From contig CAMLNJ010000163.1 of the NCBI GenBank assembly GCA_946481225.1, positions 1 through 6,903 on the forward strand: a stretch of DNA of 6,903 nt. Direction: 5' to 3'. The notes below the pieces were generated by a model. It had not been told where the DNA came from. It saw nothing but the letters and a program-made list of their open reading frames with translations, and made no database searches. Made by a program: the position numbers and the translations under genes. Below are positions 1-5,204 of this stretch, one piece after another. This stretch comes from an uncultured Verrucomicrobiota bacterium. GTDB taxonomy: Bacteria > Verrucomicrobiota > Verrucomicrobiae > Opitutales > Opitutaceae. How positions within the stretch are numbered: position 1 is the first letter of the stretch; every line of letters begins with the position of its first letter.

Positions 1-677
1 TCACCCGCGCCGATACAGAACCCGCCGCCGTCGCGGTCGAGGCGTTCCTGCTCGAACGGCACGCGGTGACGAACGCCCGATTCCTCGCCTTCGTCACCGA
101 GAACCCCCGCTGGCGGCGCTCCCGGGCGAGCCCGCTCTTCGTCGACGAAACCTATCTCCGCCACTGGGCCGGCGACCTCGAGCTCGGCCCCGCCGCGCCG
201 CCCGACGCGCCCGTCGTCAACGTCTCGTGGTTCGCCGCCCGCGCCTACGCCCGGTCCCTCGGCCGGCGCCTCCCGACCCTCGCCGAATGGGAACTCGCCG
301 CCGCCGCCGGCTACACGACCGCGTCCGGACGCGACGAAGCGGAGTTCACCCGGGATCTCTACGCCTGGCTCGGCCGCCCCACGCCCGAAGTGCTCCCCTC
401 CGTCGCCGACGCCCGCGCCAACCTCCACGGCGTGCGCGGCCTCCACGGCCTCGTCTGGGAATGGGTCGAGGATTTCGACACGGCCATGGTCACCGGCGAA
501 TCCCGCGCCGACACCGGCCGCGACCAGAATCTCTTCTGCGGCGGCGCCTCCGCCACCGCGTCCGACACGAGCGACTACGCCGCCTTCATGCGCCAGGCGC
601 TCCGCTCCTCGCTCAAGGCTCGTCAAGGCACCGCCTCCCTCGGCTTCCGCTGCGCCGCCGATCTTCCTTCCCCATGA
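1..677 (+). CDS. FGE/SUMF1-fold protein, NirV-like, 5' partial
   Basis: The frame is open from the left edge (first full codon at 3) to TGA 675-677, so the start lies outside the window. A GTG at 66 is inside the conserved segment AFLLERHAVTNARFLAFV and is not the true start. Family motifs in order are VTNARFLAF, VVNVSWFAARAYARSLGRRL with LPTLAEWELAAAAG, GLHGLVWEWVEDF, and a C-terminal LGFRCA. In true formylglycine-generating enzymes two catalytic cysteines lie between the C-terminal GG and LGFR; here that stretch (GGASATASDTSDYAAFMRQ onward) has none, so sulfatase-activating activity is unlikely. The SDYAAFMRQALRSSLKAR pattern is, from memory, like NirV proteins encoded beside copper nitrite reductase nirK, so nirK may lie just left of the window (inference). 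The stop overlaps the SCO gene start by ATGA, suggesting coupled translation. Fold assignment is secure; NirV function is tentative. Confidence 0.85.
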   Translation, partial: TRADTEPAAVAVEAFLLERHAVTNARFLAFVTENPRWRRSRASPLFVDETYLRHWAGDLELGPAAPPDAPVVNVSWFAARAYARSLGRRLPTLAEWELAAAAGYTTASGRDEAEFTRDLYAWLGRPTPEVLPSVADARANLHGVRGLHGLVWEWVEDFDTAMVTGESRADTGRDQNLFCGGASATASDTSDYAAFMRQALRSSLKARQGTASLGFRCAADLPSP

Positions 678-1303
678 AAGCTCCCCGCCCGTCCGCCCTC
701 GCGCGACTCTTCGCCGCGCTCGCCCTCCTCTCGGCCGCCCCCCTCCTCCGCGCCGACGCCGCCTGCTGCGCCGCGCCGCTCCCGGCCGGGGCCCCTCTGC
801 CCGCCGCGTCGCTTTACCAGACGGAGGCCGGCTTCGTCGCCGATTCCGGCGAACCCTTCAAACTCGTCGAGCTGCGCGGCCGGCCCGTCGCGCTCACCAT
901 GTTTTTCGCCACCTGCACCTACGCCTGCCCCGCGACCACGGTCGACCTCGCGCGCATCCGCGAAAAGCTTCCCGAGAGCCTGCGCGACGACGCGCTGATC
1001 GTCATGGTCTCTTTCGACACCGAGCGCGACACGCCCGAGGCGCTGCGCCGCTTCCGCGAAAGCCGCGGGCTCTCCGACAAATGGGTTTTGCTCCACGGCT
1101 CCGACGACTCCGTGCGCGAACTCGCCGCCCTGCTCGGCGTGAAGTTCAAACGCGAGTCGAACGGCCAGTTCGCCCACTCCAACCTCATCACGATCCTCTC
1201 CCGCGACGGCGAAATCCTGCACCAGCGCGCCGGCCTGGGCGGCGGCCTCGACGAGGCCGGGATCGCGCTCGCCGCCGCCGCCGCGAAACCCGCCGCGCCT
1301 TGA
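674..1303 (+). CDS. SCO1/SenC family copper chaperone
   Basis: A 209-aa protein with a thioredoxin-like fold that binds copper and helps assemble CuA centres. Residues 1-29 are a signal peptide or anchor: a short basic N-terminus, a hydrophobic Ala/Leu core, and a possible cleavage site after Ala-Asp-Ala (27-29). The copper motif CxxxC is at C81-T-Y-A-C85, and the third ligand is H168 in FAHSN. The family signature VSFDTERDTPEALRRF is at 112-127, followed by WVLLHG (137-142). An extra Cys pair, C31-C32, sits at the predicted mature N-terminus. ATG 674 overlaps the upstream stop (ATGA) and has no Shine-Dalgarno-like sequence, so translational coupling is likely. Its likely client is the CuA subunit at 4638-5162. 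SenC genes are known beside norSY in ammonia oxidisers, which fits this setting. Family call is firm; the client is inferred. Confidence 0.93.
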   Translation: MKAPRPSALARLFAALALLSAAPLLRADAACCAAPLPAGAPLPAASLYQTEAGFVADSGEPFKLVELRGRPVALTMFFATCTYACPATTVDLARIREKLPESLRDDALIVMVSFDTERDTPEALRRFRESRGLSDKWVLLHGSDDSVRELAALLGVKFKRESNGQFAHSNLITILSRDGEILHQRAGLGGGLDEAGIALAAAAAKPAAP

Positions 1304-1341
1304 CCCACGTCAAGGCGCTCCGCCCCCGGAGCCGCTACCCT
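1300..1341 (+). promoter_or_regulatory. FNR/CRP-family box and -10 for the azurin gene
   Basis: A perfect 14-base palindrome, TTGACCCACGTCAA, lies at 1300-1313, overlapping the SCO stop codon. It fits the TTGAY-N4-RTCAA pattern of FNR/DNR/NNR regulators, with C/G instead of the FNR T/A at the inner half-site base. A -10-like TACCCT lies at 1336-1341. The box centre (1306.5) would be at -41.5 for a start at 1348, the classic class II activator position. The predicted leader before the azurin ATG at 1351 is about 3 nt, and there is no Shine-Dalgarno-like sequence. Activation by low oxygen or NO is inferred from the box type. Confidence 0.65.
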
Positions 1342-1350
1342 TTTCCCGTC

Positions 1351-1806
1351 ATGAAATTCAACGCCCTCCTCGCCCTCTCCCTCCTCGCTCTCGGCGGTCC
1401 CGCCTCGGCCGCCCTCGCCGCCGACGCGCCCCGCGAGATCGTCATCACCGCGAACGACGCGATGCAGTTCAGCCTCAAGGAAATCACCGCCGCTCCCGGC
1501 GAAAAACTCAGCGTCAAGCTCAGCCACGTCGGCAAGCTGCCCAAGACCGCCATGGGCCACAACTGGGTCCTTCTCGCGGCCGGCTCCGACGCCGAGGTGC
1601 AAAAGCTCGCCATGGAGTGCATGAAAAACGCCCCCGACTACCTGCCCAAAGACCGTTCGGTCGTGCTTGCCGACACCAAGATCCTCGGCGGCGGCGAGAG
1701 CGACACCGTCACCTTCACCGCGCCCGACAAGCCCGGCGCCTACCCCTACCTCTGCACCTTCCCCGGCCACTTCAGCATGATGAAGGGAAAACTCATCGTG
1801 AAGTAA
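1351..1806 (+). CDS. azu: Azurin, periplasmic type I copper protein
   Basis: A 151-aa blue copper protein that carries electrons in the periplasm, typically to nitrite reductase or terminal reductases. The signal peptide spans about residues 1-20 (MKFNALLALSLLALGGPASA), with cleavage after Ala-Ser-Ala plausible. All type I copper ligands are visible: H70 in MGHNWVLL, then C135, H140 and M144 in CTFPGHFSMMKG. The spacing Cys-x4-His-x3-Met equals that of classical azurin, and G69 matches the axial carbonyl position. The disulfide cysteines of pseudomonad azurin are not evident; one other Cys is C90. It has its own promoter with an FNR-like box and stands apart from the SCO gene by 47 bases. Its partner is probably NirK or the CuA subunit encoded downstream (inference). 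Confidence 0.95.
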   Translation: MKFNALLALSLLALGGPASAALAADAPREIVITANDAMQFSLKEITAAPGEKLSVKLSHVGKLPKTAMGHNWVLLAAGSDAEVQKLAMECMKNAPDYLPKDRSVVLADTKILGGGESDTVTFTAPDKPGAYPYLCTFPGHFSMMKGKLIVK

Positions 1807-1829
1807 GCCGCCTCCCCGCCCGCCCCTTC

Positions 1830-1873
1830 GTCGGGCTGCCAACCTGTAGGCCCGACCGCTGGTCGGGCTGCCA
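1830..1873. repeat. GTAG-headed palindrome, REP-like
   Basis: The tetranucleotide GTAG (1846-1849) runs directly into a perfect 8-bp stem, GCCCGACC (1850-1857) and GGTCGGGC (1861-1868), with a GCT loop. A 12-base direct repeat GTCGGGCTGCCA flanks it at 1830-1841 and 1862-1873, so the left copy can form a competing stem with 1850-1856. GTAG plus a palindrome is the known layout of REP elements moved by RAYT transposases. It lies between convergent genes, where REPs are common. Copy number in the genome cannot be seen from here. Confidence 0.5.
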
Positions 1874-1894
1874 GGCCAGACCGCCCGGCCCCCG

Positions 1895-1919
1895 AGCCCC
1901 TCCCATAGCCGGAGGGGCT
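1895..1919. terminator. Strong hairpin between convergent azurin and ctaB genes
   Basis: AGCCCCTCC (1895-1903) pairs perfectly with GGAGGGGCT (1911-1919), a 9-bp GC-rich stem with a 7-base loop. It lies 89 bases past the azurin stop and 87 bases past the end of ctaB, so it could end transcription from either side. There is only a weak T run on the plus strand (CATTTCC, 1924-1930) and none on the minus strand, so intrinsic termination is uncertain. It may instead be a 3'-end stabilising stem or part of the neighbouring repeat cluster. Confidence 0.45.
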
Positions 1920-1933
1920 GAACTCATTTCCCC

Positions 1934-1955
1934 GTAGACCGCTTCCGCGAGCGGC
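1934..1955. repeat. Second GTAG-headed palindrome, REP-like
   Basis: GTAG (1934-1937) is followed by CCGCT (1939-1943) and its complement AGCGG (1950-1954) around a 6-base loop. GACCGCT (1937-1943) is shared with the first element (1854-1860). The two are probably related but diverged units of one repeat family. The rest of the gap 1807-2005 shows no gene-like frame. Confidence 0.35.
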
Positions 1956-2005
1956 ATCCAGCGGCAACGTCCGTCCCCGGCCGTGTTCCTCCCGCGCCCA
2001 AATCC

Positions 2006-2929
2006 TCACAGCCGGTCGAGCACCAGCGCCGCCATCACGGGCGGCAGATACGCGATGGTGGTGAAAAACAGCCTCCGCCCCTCGCGGTCGCGCCCCTCCG
2101 CGTTGCGCAGAAACCGCCAGCTCGCGCGCAACATCGCCGCCCCGCCGACCGCCGCCGCGACGCCGAAAATCGGCCCCGTCCAGCCCAGGCCCCAGGCCGC
2201 GAGCGACGCCGCGCAAAGCAGCGACGAATGCGCCAGCGACCACGCCGCCGTGCGCGCGCCGTCCGCGTCCACCGCCGGCAACAGCGGGAAACCCGCCGCG
2301 CGGTAATCTTCGCGATACATCCAGCCCACCGCGAAAAAGTGCGGCATCTGCCAAAACAGGACCACCGTCGCCAACACCCAGGCCGGCGCCGCCCACGCGT
2401 CGCCCGCCGCCGCCGCGCCCAGCAGCGGCGGAAGCGCGCCCGACACCGAACCGATCTCCGTCGCCCATCGCGTCCGCCGCTTCAGCGGCGTGTAGACAAG
2501 CCCGTAGATGCCGATGGTCGCCGCCGCCAGCCCGGCCGCGGCCGGGCTCGCGCCGACGAGCAGCACGCCGACGCCCGCTCCGCCGAGCGCGGCGCTCCAG
2601 GCCAGCGCCACGGGCGCGCCCACCTCGCCGCGCGGGAGCGGCCGCTCCGCCGTGCGGCGCATCAACGCGTCGGTCTTTCGCTCCCACCATTGGTTCAGCG
2701 ACAGCGCGCCGCCCGCCGACAACGCGATCCCGGTGAACGCGACGCCCGCGTGCAACCACCCGCGCCCCGGGCCGGCCACGGCGTATCCGGCCATCCCCGA
2801 CAGGATCGAGAAGCTCGCCAGCCGCGGCTTGGTGAGAAGGAAAAGCGCCTTGGCGAGCGCCGCCGCCGAGCCGCACGTCGCGACGCGGGACCAGCCCGTC
2901 GCGACGGGAGAGGAGGAAAGGGAATCCAT
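2006..2929 (-). CDS. ctaB: Heme O synthase (protoheme IX farnesyltransferase)
   Basis: A 307-aa UbiA-type membrane prenyltransferase that adds a farnesyl group to heme b to make heme O. The first Mg-diphosphate motif is N79-Q-W-W-E83-R-K-T-D87 followed by ALMRRTAERPLPRG; E83 takes the place of the first Asp of the usual NxxxDxxxD, a conservative change. Further signatures are YTPLKRRT (146-153), GALPPLLG (164-171), and FWQMPHFFAVGWMYREDYR (192-210) with AGFPLLP after it. About eight or nine hydrophobic segments follow a short 25-residue head. The gene is transcribed away from the oxidase operon from a shared regulatory region, so its product is probably made for that enzyme. This implies heme O, or heme A if a ctaA exists elsewhere, in the active site. 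ATG 2929 coincides with the predicted transcription start. Confidence 0.95.
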   Translation of the reverse strand: MDSLSSSPVATGWSRVATCGSAAALAKALFLLTKPRLASFSILSGMAGYAVAGPGRGWLHAGVAFTGIALSAGGALSLNQWWERKTDALMRRTAERPLPRGEVGAPVALAWSAALGGAGVGVLLVGASPAAAGLAAATIGIYGLVYTPLKRRTRWATEIGSVSGALPPLLGAAAAGDAWAAPAWVLATVVLFWQMPHFFAVGWMYREDYRAAGFPLLPAVDADGARTAAWSLAHSSLLCAASLAAWGLGWTGPIFGVAAAVGGAAMLRASWRFLRNAEGRDREGRRLFFTTIAYLPPVMAALVLDRL

Positions 2930-2977
2930 CCGCCCAGCATAAATGAACGAAGGCGGCTTTCCCTTGATTCATATCAA
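2929..2977 (-). promoter_or_regulatory. ctaB promoter with FNR box, predicted leaderless
   Basis: Reading leftward, the FNR palindrome at 2977-2964 is centred 41.5 bases upstream of position 2929, and a -10-like TATGCT lies at 2941-2936. With class II spacing the transcript would begin at 2929, which is the A of the ctaB ATG. No room is left for a ribosome binding site, so a leaderless mRNA is predicted. The same box serves the divergent operon. Confidence 0.6.
2964..2977. promoter_or_regulatory. Perfect FNR/ANR/DNR consensus box in divergent promoter
   Basis: TTGATTCATATCAA matches the consensus TTGAT-N4-ATCAA exactly in all ten fixed bases. It lies between the divergent starts at 2929 and 3022. 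A regulator of the FNR/DNR family bound here could activate ctaB and the oxidase-type operon together under low oxygen or NO. Confidence 0.85.
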
Positions 2978-2998
2978 GGAGAGCGCCCGCCGCCGCGG

Positions 2999-3012
2999 TT
3001 ATAACCTCCGCC
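2999..3012 (+). promoter_or_regulatory. -10 element and start region of the NOR-like operon
   Basis: TATAAC at 3000-3005 (five of six bases of TATAAT) stands out in GC-rich surroundings. It begins 29.5 bases from the centre of the FNR box at 2964-2977, so the box sits at -41.5 for a start at about 3012. The predicted leader before ATG 3022 is about 10 nt, without a Shine-Dalgarno-like sequence. Confidence 0.7.
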
Positions 3013-3021
3013 TCCCACCGC

Positions 3022-4482
3022 ATGCCCGCGCCCGTCCTCGCCTTCGCGCCCTCGCCTTCCTCTTCCCGTGAACCGGAGTCGCCGCGCGTCGCGCCCGCGA
3101 ACGAACCCGGCGCCGCCTCCTCCGCGGCTTCCCCCTTCGTCGCGCGCTGGCTGGCGCTCGCCCTCGGCAGCCTGCTCGTCGCCGGCCTGCTCTCGCTCTC
3201 CGTCGTGCTCGGACGCCTGCCGGGCCTCTCCCGCCTCATCGACGACCCGCTCTTCTTCAAACGCTGCCTCGTCGTCCACGTGGATCTCGCGCTGGTCGTC
3301 TGGTTCTACGCCTTCGCCTCCGCCCTCGCCGCGCTGCGCGCCGGCCCCCGCCCGGGCGTCGTCGCCTCGCTTTCCTTCGGCGGCGCGGTGCTGGGCGTGC
3401 TCGGGTTGATCGGAGGCGGGCTGGTGCGCGGCGCGGCGCCGGTGCTGGCCAACTACGTGCCGGTGATCGACCACCCTCTCTTCCTCGGGGGCCTCGCGCT
3501 CTTTTTCGTCGGCGTGCTCGCGTTCGCCCTGCGCACCCTCGGCGCGGCCGCCGCTCCCTCCGCCCATGGCTTGCCCGCGGACGCCGGCGCCGGGGTGCAG
3601 ACCTGCGGGCTGGCGCTCGCGCTCGCCGCCGTTTCCTGGCTCTCCGCCACGGCCGCGCTTCCGCCCGGCCTTCCGCCGCATACGTTCTACGAGTTCTCAC
3701 ACTGGGGCCCGGGCCACGTGCTGCAAACGGCCAACGTCTGCGCCATGCTCGCGGTTTGGCTGTGGATCGCGGGCCGACTCGCCGGCCGCCCCGTGCTTTC
3801 GGCGCGCGGCGCCCGCCTCCTCTTCTCCGCGCTGCTCGCCCCGCATTTCATCATGCCGCTGCTCTCCTGGCAGGGCGCGCTTCACCGCACCTACCTCGAG
3901 GGCGCCACCCTCCTGATGCGCTGGGGAATCTTTCCCGTGGTGCTCTGCGCGCTCGCGCTCGTCGTCCGGCACCTGCGGCGCCATGCGCCGCGCACCGCCT
4001 CCGCGGAGGCGGGGATCCTGCGCGCCGGCCTCGGAGCCAGCATGGCGCTCACCCTCCTGGGCTTCGCGCTCGGCGCCTGTATCCGTGGCTCCACGACGCT
4101 CGTCCCGGCCCACTACCACGCCTCGCTCGGCGGCGTGACGGCGGCGTTCATGACCGCGAGCTATCTGCTGTTGTCCTCGCTCGGCCGGAAGCCCGTCGCG
4201 GCGGCGCGCGCCCGGGGCCAGCTGCTCTGCTTCGGCGTCGGCCAGGCCGTCTTCGCCCTCGGCTTCGGCCTCGGCGGTATCTACGGCCTCGGCCGCAAGA
4301 CCTACGCGGGCGAGCAGCACGTGCGCACGCTCGGCGAGCAGATCGGCCTCGGCGTGATGGGCCTCGGCGGCCTCGCCGCCGCGGTCGGCGGCGTCTGGTT
4401 CCTCGTCCTGGTCCTTCGCCCGCTCCTTTCGCGCCGCGCTTCCGCCGCCGCGCGGGCCCCCGCTTTCCCCGTCCAAGCATGA
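3022..4482 (+). CDS. Divergent heme-copper oxidase subunit I-like membrane protein
   Basis: A 486-aa protein with a Pro/Ser/Ala-rich head (1-40) and about 12 membrane helices (roughly from 42 to 468). It aligns by eye with the subunit I at 5205: NYVPVIDHPLF (144-154) with SYLPLLAHPAF, GPGHVLQTANVCAM (229-242) with GLGHQSQQVNVCAM, AHYHASLGGVTAAFM (363-377) with GHFHATVVGGTTLAFM, and GRKTYAGEQH with ARRVYDVEH near the C-terminus. Kept ligands are H86 (low-spin heme, helix 2), H232 (CuB, helix 6), and H364 and H366 (hemes, helix 10). The helix 7 CuB pair HH is reduced to P274-H275-F276, and the Tyr position after H232 is T236. CuB binding and catalysis are therefore doubtful. It is first in the operon after an FNR-type promoter and overlaps the next gene by ATGA. 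Its role is unknown: an accessory heme protein, an assembly factor or an unusual second core. Confidence 0.8.
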   Translation: MPAPVLAFAPSPSSSREPESPRVAPANEPGAASSAASPFVARWLALALGSLLVAGLLSLSVVLGRLPGLSRLIDDPLFFKRCLVVHVDLALVVWFYAFASALAALRAGPRPGVVASLSFGGAVLGVLGLIGGGLVRGAAPVLANYVPVIDHPLFLGGLALFFVGVLAFALRTLGAAAAPSAHGLPADAGAGVQTCGLALALAAVSWLSATAALPPGLPPHTFYEFSHWGPGHVLQTANVCAMLAVWLWIAGRLAGRPVLSARGARLLFSALLAPHFIMPLLSWQGALHRTYLEGATLLMRWGIFPVVLCALALVVRHLRRHAPRTASAEAGILRAGLGASMALTLLGFALGACIRGSTTLVPAHYHASLGGVTAAFMTASYLLLSSLGRKPVAAARARGQLLCFGVGQAVFALGFGLGGIYGLGRKTYAGEQHVRTLGEQIGLGVMGLGGLAAAVGGVWFLVLVLRPLLSRRASAAARAPAFPVQA

Positions 4483-4628
4483 ACCACGAACCCAAACCGC
4501 CGCTGCTCAAACGTCTGATGGACAACCCCTGGCTCCTCCTGGTGCTGGGCGTCGTCGTCCCGATGCTCTCCTACACGCTCTGGGGCTGGATCGAGCTCCT
4601 TTTCGTCCCCGCCGCGCAACTCCCCTGA
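4479..4628 (+). CDS. Small single-helix membrane protein, putative oxidase small subunit
   Basis: A 49-aa protein, MNHEPKPPLLKRLMDNPW followed by a hydrophobic helix at about 18-44 and a short tail. ATG 4479 overlaps the upstream stop (ATGA), and its own TGA (4626-4628) overlaps the ribosome binding site of the CuA subunit gene, so it is tightly locked into the operon. A positively charged N-terminus before the helix suggests the N-terminus stays in the cytoplasm. Size and position recall the small IIa-type subunits of B-family oxidases, whose single helix supplies what the short subunit II lacks. However, the subunit II next door already has one helix. No family motif is recognised, so its identity is inferred from context. 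Confidence 0.75.
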   Translation: MNHEPKPPLLKRLMDNPWLLLVLGVVVPMLSYTLWGWIELLFVPAAQLP

Positions 4629-4631
4629 GGA
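4627..4631 (+). promoter_or_regulatory. Shine-Dalgarno site of subunit II
   Basis: GAGGA lies 6 bases before ATG 4638 and supports that start. It is the clearest ribosome binding site in the window; the starts at 674, 1351, 2929, 3022 and 5205 lack one. It overlaps the stop codon of the 49-aa gene. Confidence 0.7.
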
Positions 4632-4637
4632 ACCACC

Positions 4638-5162
4638 ATGAGTCTCTCCCTTCCCGCCCGCGATTGGTTCAAGCCGCCCGAGGGCGCCGAAAAGCTCTGG
4701 ATCGGCCTCGCGCTGTTCTGGTGCTTCGTCCTCAGCCTCATGATGCCGTATTGGCATTTTAAGGGGAAACAAAACAGCCGCGGCGAGGCCTACGCCGTGG
4801 CTCCCGCCGCCTACGCCGAGCGCACCGAGGCCTTCGTCGCGGCCAACAAGACCGGAGAGCGCGACGGCGTGCCCGTGGTCGAGCCCGCCCCCGGCGGCGA
4901 CGCCTACCTCCTCGCCCGCATGTGGGCCTGGTATCCCGTCCTGAAGCTCCGCAAGGGCGAGACCTACCGTCTCCACCTCTCCTCGGTCGACCTCCAGCAC
5001 GGCTTCTCCCTGCAGCCGCTCAACATGAACTTCCAGGTGCTGCCCGGCTACGACCACGTGCTCACCCTCACGCCCACCTCCGCCGGCGAATTCACCATCG
5101 TGTGCAACGAGTTCTGCGGCATCGGGCACGAACACATGATCGGCAAGATCCTCGTCGAATAA
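4638..5162 (+). CDS. CuA-containing subunit II of a heme-copper oxidase/NO reductase (NorS-like)
   Basis: A 174-aa protein anchored by one helix (about 20-38), with a periplasmic cupredoxin domain that takes electrons from a soluble donor such as azurin or cytochrome c and passes them to subunit I. All CuA ligands are present: H121 in SVDLQHGFSL, then C156, E158, C160, H164 and M167 in CNEFCGIGHEHMIGKI. An aromatic electron-entry patch is suggested by MWAWYP (95-100). The single helix and short length match B-family (ba3-like) subunits II rather than A-family ones, which have two helices. The order subunit II then subunit I, with a SCO gene nearby, matches the norS-norY-senC arrangement known from ammonia-oxidising bacteria. 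Assignment as a CuA subunit is certain; NorS identity depends on the partner lacking the active-site Tyr. Confidence 0.93.
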   Translation: MSLSLPARDWFKPPEGAEKLWIGLALFWCFVLSLMMPYWHFKGKQNSRGEAYAVAPAAYAERTEAFVAANKTGERDGVPVVEPAPGGDAYLLARMWAWYPVLKLRKGETYRLHLSSVDLQHGFSLQPLNMNFQVLPGYDHVLTLTPTSAGEFTIVCNEFCGIGHEHMIGKILVE

Positions 5163-5204
5163 GCCCGCGCGCCCGCCACCTCGCACCCTCGCATCCCTCC
5201 GCCC

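Noticed and set aside
66..68. GTG 66 as start of the FGE-like gene
   Set aside because: The frame is open to the left edge and the preceding residues (AFLLERHA) belong to the conserved family block, so the gene is cut by the window.
227..673. Upstream extension of the SCO frame to 227
   Set aside because: The extension is Arg/Pro-rich shadow of the NirV-like gene. ATG 674 gives a normal signal peptide and an ATGA overlap.
919..1842. 307-codon minus-strand frame across SCO and azurin
   Set aside because: Low-complexity Gly/Glu/Ala-rich shadow of two genes with clear copper motifs on the plus strand.
1895..1930. Confident intrinsic terminator
   Set aside because: The stem is strong but no real T tract follows on either strand, so it is listed only with moderate confidence.
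1746..3260. 504-codon open frame on the minus strand covering ctaB and flanks
   Set aside because: It overlaps ctaB in another frame, crosses the divergent promoter and the repeat cluster, and is Arg/Gly-rich with no recognisable domain.
3756..4478. Longer frame upstream of the 49-aa protein
   Set aside because: It is an Arg/Pro-rich out-of-frame shadow of the 486-aa gene; only the part after ATG 4479 looks like a real membrane protein.
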